DNA of 64,000 nucleotides, taken from NCBI RefSeq assembly GCF_003263785.1, contig NZ_JYJK01000078.1, positions 124,001 to 188,000 on the forward strand, in the 5' to 3' direction. Every line of letters starts with the position of its first letter. Position 1 is the first letter of the stretch. Shown one piece after another: positions 1 to 9,470 of the stretch. Both the position numbers and the translations under genes were made by a program. The notes beneath the pieces are model-generated. The model had not been told where the DNA came from and made no database searches. It saw nothing but the letters and a program-made list of their open reading frames with translations. Origin of the DNA: Vibrio variabilis. Lineage in GTDB: Bacteria; Pseudomonadota; Gammaproteobacteria; Enterobacterales; Vibrionaceae.

Positions 1-818
1 ACTTGATAGCCCTGCGTGGTAAGGCAAAGCGGTTTTGCCCATGTCACACAGCCACTGCGCTGTCTCTTCTACTTTTTTACGTGATAGGCAATAGACAATA
101 CCGGCATCACCTTGATGATGAGTATCGATAAAGCGCCATAGCTCTTGTTTGGCATTGCAAGGTCGGAGACGTGGTAAGTGATGTTAGGACGATCAAAACT
201 GTGAACATAAACATCGGCTTGCTCAAGTGCCAATTGAGCGATGATCTCTTCACGTGTTTTAAGATCGGCGGTAGCGGTGAGCGCGATTCTCGGCACGGCA
301 GGAAAGCGCTGCTTGAGCACACTGAGCTGCTGATACTCCGGGCGAAAATCGTGACCCCATTGGCTTACACAGTGTGCTTCATCAATAGCAAACAGCGACA
401 GGCTCGATTGCTCCAGCAAACGAAGCGTTTTTTCCATTAATAGTCGTTCAGGTGCGACATACAGGATTTGGATGTCACCAGTGAGTACTTGCTCCTCCAC
501 GACTTGCTGATCGTACGGGCTCAATGTTGAGTTTAGGTAAGCAGCACGAACGCCAACTTGATGTAGGGCGTCGACTTGATCTTGCATCAGTGCGATAAGG
601 GGAGATACCACAACGCCAACTCCCTGCCTTAGAATCGCCGGAATTTGATAACAAATAGATTTACCGCCGCCGGTTGGCATTAATGTCAGTACATCATTCC
701 CCAACATCAACGAGTCGATAATATCCGCTTGTTGATGACGAAAATTATCGTAACCAAATAGAGATTTCAGCAGTTCATTGGGCGTGATGGGATTCGCGGT
801 CGGAGTATTTGGCATCAT
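1..818 (-). CDS. recQ: RecQ-like ATP-dependent DNA helicase, 5' part, frameshifted and cut by the window edge
   Basis: This is the N-terminal half of a superfamily 2 RecQ helicase, a 3'-5' DNA unwinding enzyme of recombination and repair. Walker A (TGGGKS) lies near residue 50, and the DEAH box appears as [17 protein letters not shown] near residue 145, the typical RecQ form. The open frame breaks near 145-146. Restoring one base in a short A/T run continues the protein in frame ([15 protein letters not shown], then [15 protein letters not shown]) to the left window edge. The break is therefore probably a base-calling error. The ATG at 818 is the natural start. The C-terminal RQC and HRDC regions lie outside the window. 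Confidence 0.85.
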
Positions 819-1033
819 AGAAGCTTTGGGGTTATCACAAAGTGGGAAGATAGCGGGAAAGTGTGTCAGGAGCAGAGTAGGTTTTCAAGCATTCATCGAG
901 ATAATGCGCAGTCATTCTCAATGTGGTTGTGGAACTGTGTCGTAAGAGTTGTACGACTTGAGGTTAGTCTTGTTATGACAAGGCTTTTTCAAGGTGCTGT
1001 GAGTGATTAGGAATGGGAACGCAGCGAGAGAAA

Positions 1034-1063
1034 GTCGGGCTTAGCTTGGCATATAAGCCCGAC
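1034..1063 (-). terminator. Strong hairpin in the 819-1199 gap, possible terminator
   Basis: A perfect 10-bp inverted repeat (GTCGGGCTTA / TAAGCCCGAC) encloses a 10-base loop. Read leftward it is followed by a short pyrimidine stretch (TTTCTCTC), so it could end the nagB transcript. Apart from this and the smaller hairpin at 1150, I see nothing else in the 380-base gap between the helicase and nagB. Confidence 0.4.
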
Positions 1064-1149
1064 CTATACGGAGCTTTGGAATACTGTGCGTTTCCATCGC
1101 TTTTGCTGCCTTTTGCTAATAGTGCAAAGAGGTAACAATTTGTTAGACA

Positions 1150-1178
1150 CAAGGTAGAAGAAAAGTTCCGCTACCTTG
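1150..1178 (-). terminator. Small hairpin just after nagB
   Basis: An 8-bp inverted repeat (CAAGGTAG / CTACCTTG) with a 13-base loop lies 22 bases past the nagB stop. It lacks a clear U tract, so it may only protect the mRNA end. Confidence 0.3.
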
Positions 1179-1199
1179 TATCTGAAGGCTTAAAAAAGC

Positions 1200-2000
1200 T
1201 TATAGACCTTTGATGTTCTCAACTTCAAGTTCGTTGAAGTAGCGAACTGTCTTCACTTTTAGCTCTTGTTGAGCTGCATCGTCAGCAACGATGATTGCTT
1301 TAGAGTGCATTTGTAGCGCAGTCACTGTCCACATGTGGTTTACAGAGCCTTCTACAGCCATTTGTAGAGCTTGAGCTTTGTTGTGACCCATAGTTAGGAT
1401 CATCACTTCTTCTGCGTCTAGTAGAGTTGCAACACCGATAGTTAGTGCGTATTTAGGCACTTGGTTGATGTCGTTGTCGAAGAAACGAGAGTTTGCGATA
1501 CGCGTGTCTTCTGTCAGTGTCTTGATACGAGTACGAGAGTTTAGAGATGAACCTGGCTCGTTGAACGCGATGTGACCATCGATGCCTACGCCGCCCATGA
1601 ATAGGTTGATCTTGCCGTATGAACGGATTTTCTCTTCGTATGCTGCACAGTGTGCGTCGATATCGTCCGCTAGACCGTCAAGAAGGTTGATGTTTTCTTC
1701 TTGGATATCAACGTGGTTGAAGAAGTTGTTGTACATGAAAGAGCGGTATGACTCAGGGTGCTCAGGGTCGATACCTACGTACTCATCCATGTTGAACGTC
1801 ACAACGTGTTTGAAGCTTACTTCGCCTGCTTTGTGCAGAGCGATAAGTGCTTTGTACGTTGAAAGAGGCGTTCCACCAGTTGGTAGACCCAAAACAAACG
1901 GCTTTTCTGCTGTCGGTTTGAAAGCGTTGATACGCTCAACGATGTGGCGAGCAGCCCATTTACCTACTTGTTCTGCGTTCTGTAATGGAATAAGTCTCAT
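1200..2000 (-). CDS. nagB: Glucosamine-6-phosphate deaminase
   Basis: This cytosolic enzyme converts glucosamine 6-phosphate to fructose 6-phosphate and ammonia, the last step of GlcNAc and chitin-sugar catabolism. It is 266 residues, the family length. The catalytic set is visible: Asp72 in NMDEYVG, then Asp141, His143 and Glu148 in [12 protein letters not shown]. The start ATG at 2000 has an AGGGGA Shine-Dalgarno six bases upstream. No nagA, nagC or nagE gene adjoins it, so it stands alone here. An inverted repeat at 2023-2044 lies in its leader. Confidence 0.97.
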   Translation of the reverse strand: MRLIPLQNAEQVGKWAARHIVERINAFKPTAEKPFVLGLPTGGTPLSTYKALIALHKAGEVSFKHVVTFNMDEYVGIDPEHPESYRSFMYNNFFNHVDIQEENINLLDGLADDIDAHCAAYEEKIRSYGKINLFMGGVGIDGHIAFNEPGSSLNSRTRIKTLTEDTRIANSRFFDNDINQVPKYALTIGVATLLDAEEVMILTMGHNKAQALQMAVEGSVNHMWTVTALQMHSKAIIVADDAAQQELKVKTVRYFNELEVENIKGL

Positions 2001-2022
2001 GTTGATCCCCTAATAAAAGAAT

Positions 2023-2044
2023 TTAATGTGTTCTGAAACATTAA
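2023..2044. promoter_or_regulatory. Inverted repeat in the nagB leader
   Basis: TTAATGT and ACATTAA, 8 bases apart, lie about 23 bases before the nagB start in an AT-rich stretch. It could be an operator or a leader stem. I cannot assign it to NagC with confidence. Confidence 0.3.
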
Positions 2045-2287
2045 TTCGCATTATAAAAAAAGTTTTTCGACACGGCTATTACTTTTCTGTGAATTTTCGT
2101 TTTTTTCTTGATCGGGATCGCCTTTTGCCATTCGTGTTGAAGGTTTGTTAACAAGAAGTGCTTTTTTAACAAGAAAAATTTTCAGAAGAAAATAAAGTGC
2201 GGTTTTGGGGGGGTTGGGGAGAGAAACTTGAAGAGGTAGGCTTAAGGAGGCTGGGTAATTGGGCAGGAAGCCTGCCCAAACCCTTGT

Positions 2288-2710
2288 TTAGATCGCTTGA
2301 CCGTTAGCGGTGACTGCAACGTCGACGTTGCCACGCAGTGCGTTCGAGTATGGGCAAACTTGGTGCGCGACACGAACCAGTTCTAGTGCTGCGGCATCAT
2401 CCATATCTAAAGTCACATCCAGAGCGACATCAAGAACAAACCCACCATGTTCATTGGCCTTTAGTGCGACCGTTGCTTTTGTTGGTGCTTGTTTTACTGC
2501 TAGTTTCTGCTGCTGAGCGACATGAAGAATGGCATTAGAAAAACACGCTGAGTAACCTGCTGCAAAGAGCTGTTCTGGGTTAGTTGCAGTGCCAGTTCCA
2601 CCTAGCTCTTTTGGATAAGAAAGCGCAAGATCGAGCAAGCCATCATCTGTTGATACTTGTCCATTGCGGCCGGCGATTGCAGTTGCTGAAGTAGAGTAAA
2701 GTGCTGACAT
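2288..2710 (-). CDS. ohr: Organic hydroperoxide resistance peroxiredoxin Ohr
   Basis: This OsmC/Ohr-fold thiol peroxidase reduces organic hydroperoxides in the cytoplasm. At 140 residues it has the family length. It shows the paired cysteines: Cys56 in SACFSNA (peroxidatic) and Cys119 in VCPYSNA (resolving), with Glu46 in NPEQLF. The QVCPYSNALR signature separates Ohr from OsmC. It is divergent from the OhrR-type MarR regulator starting at 2829, the classic arrangement for peroxide-inducible control. Confidence 0.95.
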   Translation of the reverse strand: MSALYSTSATAIAGRNGQVSTDDGLLDLALSYPKELGGTGTATNPEQLFAAGYSACFSNAILHVAQQQKLAVKQAPTKATVALKANEHGGFVLDVALDVTLDMDDAAALELVRVAHQVCPYSNALRGNVDVAVTANGQAI

Positions 2711-2794
2711 AGGTTCATCCTTTTATCGATTTTGATTGTGTAAAATTAGGTTGTGCGCTAACTATATTGTTAAAGTTGGATGATTGCAAGTATA

Positions 2795-2804
2795 TTGTGC
2801 ACAA
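2795..2804. promoter_or_regulatory. Palindrome between ohr and ohrR, candidate OhrR operator
   Basis: The perfect palindrome TTGTGCACAA lies in an AT-rich context 25-34 bases before ohrR. A related half (GGTTGTGCGC) occurs about 45 bases closer to ohr. Location and symmetry suit an OhrR/MarR dimer site. The assignment is inference. Confidence 0.4.
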
Positions 2805-2828
2805 CTTAATTTACTCGAGTGGCCAATT

Positions 2829-3269
2829 ATGAAGTTAGATAGCCCTGAAGCCTTAGATCTAGACAAGCAAGTTTGTTTCGCACTGTACAGTGCTAGCAAT
2901 GCACTGACTCGTGCCTATCGGCCAATTCTTGAGCAAGTCGACCTCACTTATCTGCAATACATGACGATGTTGGTACTTTGGAAACAAGCGCCTATGAATG
3001 TCAAAGATATCGGGGCAGAATTGAAACTCGATTCCGGCACACTTACGCCGCTGCTTAAACGCTTAGAGCAAAAGGGCTTGGTGGAGCGTAAGCGCAGTGA
3101 ATCCGACGAGCGTGCTCGAATGATTTTTGTTACCGAGCAGGGTAACGCGCTTCGCGAGAAAGCGATGTCGATACCTGGAGCGATTGCTTGTAAAGCCAAA
3201 CTCGACCCAGAGGAGGCGATGGTGCTCAAACGGATTTGTGAGCGACTAACAGACAATTTGATGGATTAA
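2829..3269 (+). CDS. ohrR: MarR-family peroxide sensor OhrR
   Basis: This winged-helix repressor of ohr is inactivated when an N-terminal cysteine is oxidised. From the ATG at 2829 it gives 146 residues. The sensor cysteine is Cys16 in LDKQVCFALYS, where OhrR proteins keep it. The DNA-binding helix-turn-helix is in the stretch DIGAELKLDSGTLTPLLKRL, followed by a wing with ERKRSESDERA. I reject the longer frame from a TTG at 2784 because it would run through the promoter palindrome. The LysR gene follows after five bases and may be co-transcribed. Confidence 0.9.
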   Translation: MKLDSPEALDLDKQVCFALYSASNALTRAYRPILEQVDLTYLQYMTMLVLWKQAPMNVKDIGAELKLDSGTLTPLLKRLEQKGLVERKRSESDERARMIFVTEQGNALREKAMSIPGAIACKAKLDPEEAMVLKRICERLTDNLMD

Positions 3270-3274
3270 CATAG

Positions 3275-4192
3275 ATGGATATTGAAGGACTCAATCGAGT
3301 CGGGTTTAAACATTTATTGGCGCTGCATGTGATGCTAGATACGTGCAACGTGACTAAAACGGCAGAGCTACTGTCTGTTACCCCTTCTAGCGTAAGCAAA
3401 ACTATTACTCAGTTACGCGATATTCTTGATGATGAGCTGTTTTTTAGAGATGGCACTTCGCTAACTCCAACGCTTTACGCTGTTGAGATCGCTCCGCTCG
3501 TGCATTCAATGTTGGCGAGTATGAATGGCTTGCTTAACCAAGCTCGTTTTGAACCGCAAGTATTTGAAGGCCGTTTTAGCCTATCAATGCGTGAAAGTAC
3601 GTTTGAACTGTTTGCTAAACCGCTGGCGAAACTGACGACCGAGCTCACACCCAAAGCTAAGCTCAATATCATGACTAAGGCGAAATTTGGCTTTGGTGCG
3701 CTTCATAGTGGGCAAGTGGACTTCATTATCTTGCCACACGATGTCAGTCAGCCACCAACTAACACCAAAGAGCTGGTATGGGAGGTTGTGCTCGAAGATG
3801 AGTTGGTGTGTTTGATGTCACCTGACCACCCATTAGCAGAGGTTGATCTAACGATAGAGCATTACCTCAATAGTCAGCATATTGGCATCGCTGAGTCGGA
3901 GCTGAGCCGTCCTTACTTTGAACAAACACTTAGGCAACAACACGGTGTTCGCGATGTGAAAATGATTGTGCCAGATTTTGGCGCTGCCGCGGTGATGTGT
4001 CATCAGTCCGAGTTACTGTTTACCTGTTCAAAACAGTGGGCTGACGTCGCCAGTCAAGCGAAGGGATTGACGGTAAAGTCTCTGCCGTTTGAATATGGCA
4101 AGGTGGCTTACAGCGTTGTCTGGAATCGAGCGGCGATCAACGATCCTGCTATTCAGTGGCTTTGTTGTTATTTGCGTGATTTACGTGTCTAG
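3275..4192 (+). CDS. LysR-family transcriptional regulator
   Basis: A 305-residue LysR-type regulator. The N-terminal winged helix-turn-helix spans roughly residues 8-66 (CNVTKTAELLSVTPSSVSKTITQLRDIL, written here only as its location). A periplasmic-binding-like effector domain follows from about residue 90. The sequence has the flavour of the NodD/LeuO-like branch. It begins five bases after ohrR with no obvious promoter between, so the two may be an operon. The next gene, an EamA exporter on the same strand, starts 253 bases later behind its own leader. Its target and ligand are unknown. Confidence 0.85.
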   Translation: MDIEGLNRVGFKHLLALHVMLDTCNVTKTAELLSVTPSSVSKTITQLRDILDDELFFRDGTSLTPTLYAVEIAPLVHSMLASMNGLLNQARFEPQVFEGRFSLSMRESTFELFAKPLAKLTTELTPKAKLNIMTKAKFGFGALHSGQVDFIILPHDVSQPPTNTKELVWEVVLEDELVCLMSPDHPLAEVDLTIEHYLNSQHIGIAESELSRPYFEQTLRQQHGVRDVKMIVPDFGAAAVMCHQSELLFTCSKQWADVASQAKGLTVKSLPFEYGKVAYSVVWNRAAINDPAIQWLCCYLRDLRV

Positions 4193-4306
4193 TTGAATCA
4201 ATACCGAGCTGATTTAACGACCTAAAGGATTGGAGTGTCGAATAAATCGTTAGTTGCATACCAGGTCAGCTTCTTGTAGCCTGAAATTTCATCAAAAAGG
4301 GTATTT

Positions 4307-4363
4307 ATGCATCACACAGTTTCTTACCTCTGGCTCACACTCACTATGCCTGTAGCTCGGTAG
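4307..4363 (+). CDS. Candidate 18-residue leader peptide before the EamA exporter
   Basis: An ATG with a good Shine-Dalgarno (AAAGGG, about six bases upstream) opens an 18-codon frame, MHHTVSYLWLTLTMPVAR, ending in TAG. It sits 82 bases before the exporter start and directly before three overlapping inverted repeats. The peptide has one Trp, two His, and ends Met-Pro-Val-Ala-Arg. I do not recognise it as TnaC, TrpL or another known leader. That it is translated is inferred from the ribosome site and the layout. Confidence 0.55.
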   Translation: MHHTVSYLWLTLTMPVAR

Positions 4364-4375
4364 GATCCCCTGTGC

Positions 4376-4449
4376 CTGGCTACGAGTTGATTGTAGCCAG
4401 AATCGCACCTTCATTCTCGTAGCCCAAAGTTAAAAAGGAACGAGAATGA
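4376..4449 (+). promoter_or_regulatory. Mutually exclusive hairpins that can hide the EamA start codon
   Basis: Three perfect pairings share segments. Hairpin A pairs CTGGCTAC (4376-4383) with GTAGCCAG (4393-4400). Hairpin B pairs GGCTACGAG (4378-4386) with CTCGTAGCC (4416-4424). Hairpin C pairs TCATTCTCGT (4411-4420) with ACGAGAATGA (4440-4449), which contains the exporter ATG, and its loop holds the ribosome site AAAAGGA. A and C can coexist and would block translation. B excludes both and would open the start. This is the logic of a translational attenuator. Confidence 0.6.
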
Positions 4450-5362
4450 ACTCAAGGACACACATCGCTCATCACGACAAAAAGCAGCAAGTTCAGGGAT
4501 TAATATACGCGTTAGTCGGTACCGCACTTTTTTCAATTAAACCTATTTTCATCAAAATAGCCTATCAATATGGTGGCGATGCGACGGCCATTATGTCGCT
4601 TCGCGCACTGAGTTCATTACCCTTTTACCTCATCGTGTTGTGTTTGCTGTGCCGGGATGGGCAAAAGCGTTCACTGGTACGTCACCATGGTTGGCAAGCG
4701 GCACTCGTTGGCATCCTCGGCTACTACGTCGCGAGCTATTTGGACATTGCTGCACTGGCCTATATTAGTGCTCAGCTAGAGAGGTTACTGATTTTCTTGT
4801 TCCCAAGTTTTGTCGTGTTGCTGAGTTGGCTGTGCTTGGTCAGCGACCCACGCGTAATGTCGTACACGCGGTTGCTCTGGGATATTTAGGAATAGCGGCC
4901 ATCTTGTTTCATGACGTGCAATCGCTGGGTAGTGAGATTTGGAAGGGGAGCGGCTTGGCTATCGCATCCGCTTTTATTTTCGCCATCTATCTGATGCTGA
5001 GTAAAAGTATCATTGGCAAGATGGGAAGCGAGCTATTTACCAGTATTGGTATGGGCAGTGCTGGTGTCGCCATTCTTATCCAACTTGCTTTCTCTTCTGC
5101 ATCGATGAGCAACTGGTCATTTGAACTTGTCGTGCTTGGTGTCTTACTGGGGATTTTCTGTACTGTGTTGCCGTCTTATTTCGTTGCGGCGGGCATGGCT
5201 CGCTTGACCGCGACAGAGCTGAGTATTACCTCGAACATTGGTCCTGGTGTGACGGCTATTATGGCGGTATTGGTGCTATCCGAGGCGTTCACTGTGTTTC
5301 ATTTTGTTGGATTATGCTTGGTGACCTTGTCGGTATATTGGATGAAGAAGCCAACAAAGTAG
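4446..5362 (+). CDS. EamA/DMT-family inner-membrane exporter, frameshifted
   Basis: A drug/metabolite transporter with two EamA repeats and about ten membrane helices. Restoring one G in the GG run at 4838-4839 joins the two frames (WLCLGQRPTRN) into a 305-residue protein of normal length. The start ATG at 4446 has AAAAGGAAC upstream, and both lie inside hairpin C. Substrates of this family are usually amino acids or metabolites; which one here is unknown. The leader structure suggests expression is induced by something that stalls ribosomes or changes RNA folding. Confidence 0.8.
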
Positions 5363-5419
5363 CCCTGAGTAAGAGGGTGATGCCGCAACGGTCAGCGGCA
5401 TCATTATGCCATTGCGGAA

Positions 5420-6550
5420 CTATTTCCAAGCGCTGCCGAACTGAATATACGTTGTCCACTCTTCAGGGCCTTTCGCTACATCGACACCCACACGTATACC
5501 CAGTTGGCGAGCGATGAGATAGCGGAAACCGCCACCGCGAGTATAGTAAACCTGACTTTTAGCAATGCTTTCATCGTGGTTAAACGCCGTTCCTGCACCG
5601 ACGAAGCCCAGTATTGTCCAGCGTTCGTCTATATCGTAACTGAGTTCTAATTCGCCCAACGCTGTATTGTCTGCTTGATAACGCATTGCTGCGATACCAC
5701 GCATCTCAACATACGGTCGAGCATAAATAGAAGCCGGAAACTCGACGTTGTCTGAAATTGACTTAACATCACCGCGTACGCCAAGCCCCCAGTCTTTCGA
5801 TAGACGGGTATAGTGTTGAGCATAGGCGTTGTATTTTTGGTAGTCGAACTGGCCACCAAAGGCTTTGCGGTGATAATCGACTTTTAGGCCAGCTTTGGTG
5901 CCCTCCCGTGGTGAAAACTGGTTGTTACGAGTGTCGTACATTACTCGCCAGCCGAGGCGGCCATCCTTGGAGGCCTGGTCTAGGCCTTCAAGTTTTGTAT
6001 CTGAAGACATGTAACTGTAAACCCCGCCGATAAAAAAGTCGGAATCACCGAGGCGAACATCTAGTTCTTGAAAGAAATACATCCCGCGGATGCTCAGATC
6101 TAAGGGATTAGGCAGAAGTTCATTGTGGAACTTGAGGTTGAATTTAGCACCAAACAAACCACCCAGATATCTAATGCGATCATTCATCCAGTTACCATAG
6201 TGGAAACCACCATAGAGTTGACTTCCATTATTAGTACCGAGAGCCATGAGCCCCGATGTACTGGCAGGAATGTCTTTCACTTCCTCTCCGGCAAGGCGTC
6301 TTTGCTTACGCTCTTCGGATTCGTGAAAAAATAGCAATGCTGCTCCGCCACCAACGCCAACGGCAGGGTCGGTAACCGTTAATGGCATGGGAAGAAAACC
6401 GACAGCATTATCGAGAATAAACTGGCTGCCATCCAGTCGTCCATCTTTTGGGTCAATGAAGTTATCCATCACGCCAGCCTGAAGGTAGGTACTGCTCAAG
6501 AGAGCACTAACAAGGAGAGACAGAGAAAATGATCTATTCTTATTTTTCAT
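5420..6550 (-). CDS. Omp85/BamA-like outer-membrane barrel without POTRA domains
   Basis: A 376-residue protein with an N-terminal signal peptide cleaved near residue 25 (TYLQAG) and a surface-antigen (D15) type beta-barrel. Visible family features are the repeated aromatic/glycine strand pattern, the YDTRNNQFSPREGTKAGL turn near residue 205, and GFVGAGTAF near residue 320. It has no room for POTRA repeats, so it is probably not an assembly factor of the BamA kind. It may be a channel or a lipase-like translocator remnant. It ends FGSAWK rather than in the usual terminal aromatic. It is convergent with the exporter at 4446. Confidence 0.7.
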   Translation of the reverse strand: MKNKNRSFSLSLLVSALLSSTYLQAGVMDNFIDPKDGRLDGSQFILDNAVGFLPMPLTVTDPAVGVGGGAALLFFHESEERKQRRLAGEEVKDIPASTSGLMALGTNNGSQLYGGFHYGNWMNDRIRYLGGLFGAKFNLKFHNELLPNPLDLSIRGMYFFQELDVRLGDSDFFIGGVYSYMSSDTKLEGLDQASKDGRLGWRVMYDTRNNQFSPREGTKAGLKVDYHRKAFGGQFDYQKYNAYAQHYTRLSKDWGLGVRGDVKSISDNVEFPASIYARPYVEMRGIAAMRYQADNTALGELELSYDIDERWTILGFVGAGTAFNHDESIAKSQVYYTRGGGFRYLIARQLGIRVGVDVAKGPEEWTTYIQFGSAWK

Positions 6551-6876
6551 ATATGTAACAATTCAATAGTAGTTCGGTAAAAGTGCTCCCTGCGTTTTTT
6601 CCAATTATATCGGCATATTAACTTCATATTTGTCATTTTTAGAACATGTAAGTACTCAAAATCGAGCTTCTAAGGTGTTTATCTAATCGATTATCGAATG
6701 GATTGCATTTGCTTATTAGGTTCTTTGCTCTAACTGTACGGGGCAAATAGATTTGGGTGGTGATCTTCGATGATGAGTGCAGTGGTGTTCATTCACGTGT
6801 TACATGAAAAAACAGTATTCCAGAGAATAAAATTGCGATAATGTGCGCACATTTCGTATTAGGGGTGATGGTAACA
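6551..6876. other. Divergent intergenic region
   Basis: AT-rich spacer between the Omp85-like gene and rarD. It presumably holds both promoters. I see no strong palindrome, repeat or additional gene in it. Confidence 0.4.
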
Positions 6877-7799
6877 ATGCTGCGCCGATTTCATGATCTT
6901 TCTCAGACCTCAAAAGGGGTCGTTGCCTCAATTTTAGCGTCTTGCCTTTTTGGCTTGTTGCCACTTTATGTGCAGTTTCAGCCGGATCTTGGTGCGTTTA
7001 AGGTGAGTGGGGGTGAAGGGCACTGGGTAGCTGCACAGCGAGTAACGTGGAGTGCAGGACTCATGATGGTCATTCTTGTTGTTACCGGTCGTATTCGTCA
7101 GTTTTGGCAAGCATTCAAGCAAACACGGTTATGGCATCGCTATTTAGTGTCGGCGCTGCTCGTTGCACCCCAATACTGGGTATTTGTTTGGGCGCCTTTG
7201 TACGGAGAGACACTGTCTGTTGCACTCGGCTATTTCACTCTGCCTCTGGTGCTGGTTGTCGTGGGTAAATTCGTTTATGGAGATTCATTGTCACGACTGC
7301 AATTGCTTGCTTGTTGTTTAGCGGCTGTTGGTGTCGGCTATGCCTATGTGATGGCTGAAGGTCTATCGTGGATTGTACTGCTGATTGCTTTGGGGTACCC
7401 GATCTACTTTATCCATCGCAAAACATTGGATGTGTCGAGTGACGTTGGCTTTACCCTCGACAATGTGTTTTTGTTGCCGCTTACATTTTTTGCGATGTTC
7501 TATCTATTACCTGTAGAGACGATTCAAGCCATACGTGCAACAAGTTGGTTGTACTACCTTGGTCTCGCGGTTGCCGGCGCAGTACCTATGCTGCTATTTC
7601 TGTATGCGTCTCAGTCGCTGCCGATGTCGTTATTCGGCCTGCTAGGCTATGTCGAACCTGTCTTGGTGTTTGCCGTTGGACTACTGCTTGGCGAGCGCGT
7701 GGAGGCAGCAGACATGCAACTTACGTACTGGTGATGATGGCACTGTCCGTTCTCGCACTGGATGGTGTGAAAAGAGCGAGAACGCACGGCGCCGTTTAA
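6877..7799 (+). CDS. rarD: RarD-type EamA transporter, frameshifted near its end
   Basis: An inner-membrane DMT-superfamily protein of the RarD branch with about ten helices. Seen features are FGLLPLYVQ near the start and GYVEPVLVFAVGLLLGE in the last repeat. The frame breaks near 7713. One extra C there joins it to TYVLVMMALSVLALDGVKR and gives about 307 residues. I chose the ATG at 6877 because AGGGG lies ten bases upstream; the earlier ATG at 6841 has no ribosome site. Family function is poorly defined (chloramphenicol-sensitivity phenotype in E. coli naming). Confidence 0.8.
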
Positions 7800-7820
7800 A
7801 CAGGTTTAGCGATTTAATCT

Positions 7821-8129
7821 CTACATAACGGAGTCGAGTCGCCCGAGAGGCACTTCAAGCGTGTTTTGACCGTGCTCAATCGGACTACCCACCATTTCAT
7901 CGTAAGCGCTGTCTTGTCTTAGAACGACTTCTTTTGCAGAGAGGTTTTGACAAAGGCGGCGCATGTCCACCACGTTGTGCGCGCGAAGCAGCGATCCATT
8001 ATCGTGGGTGACATAATGCTCCTCACCGTCAAGTTCCACTGAAGCTTGGTAAAGTGACATCTCCAACGAATGAATGACTAATTTGTCAAATTGGGCGTAT
8101 TGTTCCAGTGTGCTTATCTTGGTATTCAT
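7821..8129 (-). CDS. Conserved small protein, DUF6482-like
   Basis: A 102-residue soluble, acidic protein without signal peptide or membrane segment. The pattern LEQYAQFDKLVIHSLEMSLYQ, AHNVVDMRRLCQNL and a late AYDEMVGSP motif resembles the DUF6482 family found in Vibrio and Shewanella, from memory of the family. Function is unknown. It is convergent with rarD and downstream of nothing obvious, so it is a single-gene unit. Confidence 0.65.
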   Translation of the reverse strand: MNTKISTLEQYAQFDKLVIHSLEMSLYQASVELDGEEHYVTHDNGSLLRAHNVVDMRRLCQNLSAKEVVLRQDSAYDEMVGSPIEHGQNTLEVPLGRLDSVM

Positions 8130-8267
8130 CGCGCGTCTCCATCATTGCCCCGATTGGGTTTGTTTAGAAGGAATCAATGACAAACTTGTACGGCAGGGAT
8201 TATATAAACGGTTAAATATCGTCCAGTAAAGATTTAAGTATAAGAGAGTTGTTTGGCGAGTTTACAA

Positions 8268-8301
8268 TGTAAAAGTCAGGCAGACTGGTGCTACCTGACT
8301 T
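8268..8301 (-). terminator. Rho-independent terminator of the alcohol dehydrogenase gene
   Basis: An 8-bp stem (AAGTCAGG 8273-8280 / CCTGACTT 8294-8301) with a 13-base loop is followed, reading leftward, by TTTTAC. It lies 20 bases beyond the stop of the gene at 8322. Confidence 0.65.
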
Positions 8302-8321
8302 GGTGTTAGTGAGAGAAGGGA

Positions 8322-9470
8322 TTACATTGCCGCTTCAAAGATTGCTTCAATTTCCGCTTGGCTTGCTTGGCGAGGGTTCGTCATACAGCACACGTCTTCT
8401 AATGCACTTTCGGCAAGCTTGGCAATGTCTTCCGCTTTTACACCCAGTTCTTTAAGGGTAGAGGGAATACCTACTTTGCTTGATAGCTCTTCCATAGCCT
8501 CAATTGCAAGCTGCGCTGCTTGTTCGGTACTCAAGCCTTGCGTGTCTTTACCCATCGCTTTGGCAATATCGGCAAACTTCGCTGGGTTGGCACTCGCATT
8601 GAAACGTTGCACGTGTGGTAGCAACACGGCATTGCACACGCCGTGTGGCAGGTGATACGTGGCGCCAAGCTGGTGTGCCATTGCATGAACATAGCCAAGC
8701 AGAGCATTGTTGAATGCCATACCCGCCATAAACTGAGCGTACGCCATTTGCTCACGAGCTTCGATGTTTTCACCGTCAGTAACACAGGTTGGTAGGTGCG
8801 CTGTGATCATCTCAATCGCTTTGAGCGCCACCGTATCTGTAATTGGGTTTGCCGCGATTGAAACATAAGCTTCGATCGCGTGAGTCAATGCGTCCATACC
8901 GGTTGCTGCAGTGAGTGAGCTTGGCATAGCCAGCATTAGGTTAGGATCGTTCACTGAAATCAGCGGCGTGACTTTTTGATCCACAATCGCCATCTTGATC
9001 TGTCTTTCTTCATCGGTGATCACACTGAACATGGTCATTTCAGAGGCTGTACCCGCCGTGGTGTTGATAGACATGAGTGGGAATGGAGCGAGCGTCGCTT
9101 TGTTGATGCCTTCGTAGTCTGTAATTTTGCCGCCATTGGTTGCAACAAGCGCAATGCCTTTCGCACAGTCGTGTGGTGAACCACCACCAACCGATAGAAT
9201 TAAATCACAGCCTTCATCCGTTAGGACTTCGAGACCCGCTTCGACGTTTTGAATAGTAGGGTTGGGTTGGGTTCCATCATAGACAGCAGATGCGATCTGA
9301 CGATCGTCGAGTTTTTTTGTAATTTGAGCGACAAGGCCAATTTGATTCAAAACAGCATCCGTTACAATAAGTGCTTTTGTGAATCCCTGTTGCTGGATAA
9401 TATCCAGTGCTTTGTCTAGACACTCTTTTCCTAACAAGTTGGTCGATGGAAGGATAATAGTACTGCTCAT
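8322..9470 (-). CDS. Iron-containing alcohol dehydrogenase (group III)
   Basis: An NAD-linked group III alcohol dehydrogenase of 382 residues, the length of Zymomonas AdhB. The nucleotide loop GGGSPHD is near residue 95. The metal ligands are visible as Asp193, His197, His262 and His276 ([31 protein letters not shown]). It probably interconverts short-chain alcohols and aldehydes in the cytoplasm, and the exact substrate cannot be read from sequence. A CTCCTT-complement ribosome site precedes the ATG at 9470. It has its own terminator at 8268. Confidence 0.93.
   Translation of the reverse strand: MSSTIILPSTNLLGKECLDKALDIIQQQGFTKALIVTDAVLNQIGLVAQITKKLDDRQIASAVYDGTQPNPTIQNVEAGLEVLTDEGCDLILSVGGGSPHDCAKGIALVATNGGKITDYEGINKATLAPFPLMSINTTAGTASEMTMFSVITDEERQIKMAIVDQKVTPLISVNDPNLMLAMPSSLTAATGMDALTHAIEAYVSIAANPITDTVALKAIEMITAHLPTCVTDGENIEAREQMAYAQFMAGMAFNNALLGYVHAMAHQLGATYHLPHGVCNAVLLPHVQRFNASANPAKFADIAKAMGKDTQGLSTEQAAQLAIEAMEELSSKVGIPSTLKELGVKAEDIAKLAESALEDVCCMTNPRQASQAEIEAIFEAAM

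Noticed and set aside
4193..4445. Known metabolite riboswitch upstream of the EamA gene
   Set aside because: The hairpin arms do not fit any riboswitch consensus I recall. A leader-peptide attenuator explains the layout better.
5314..5517. Frame overlapping the ends of the EamA and Omp85-like genes
   Set aside because: It lies across two better-supported convergent genes in other frames and has no ribosome site.
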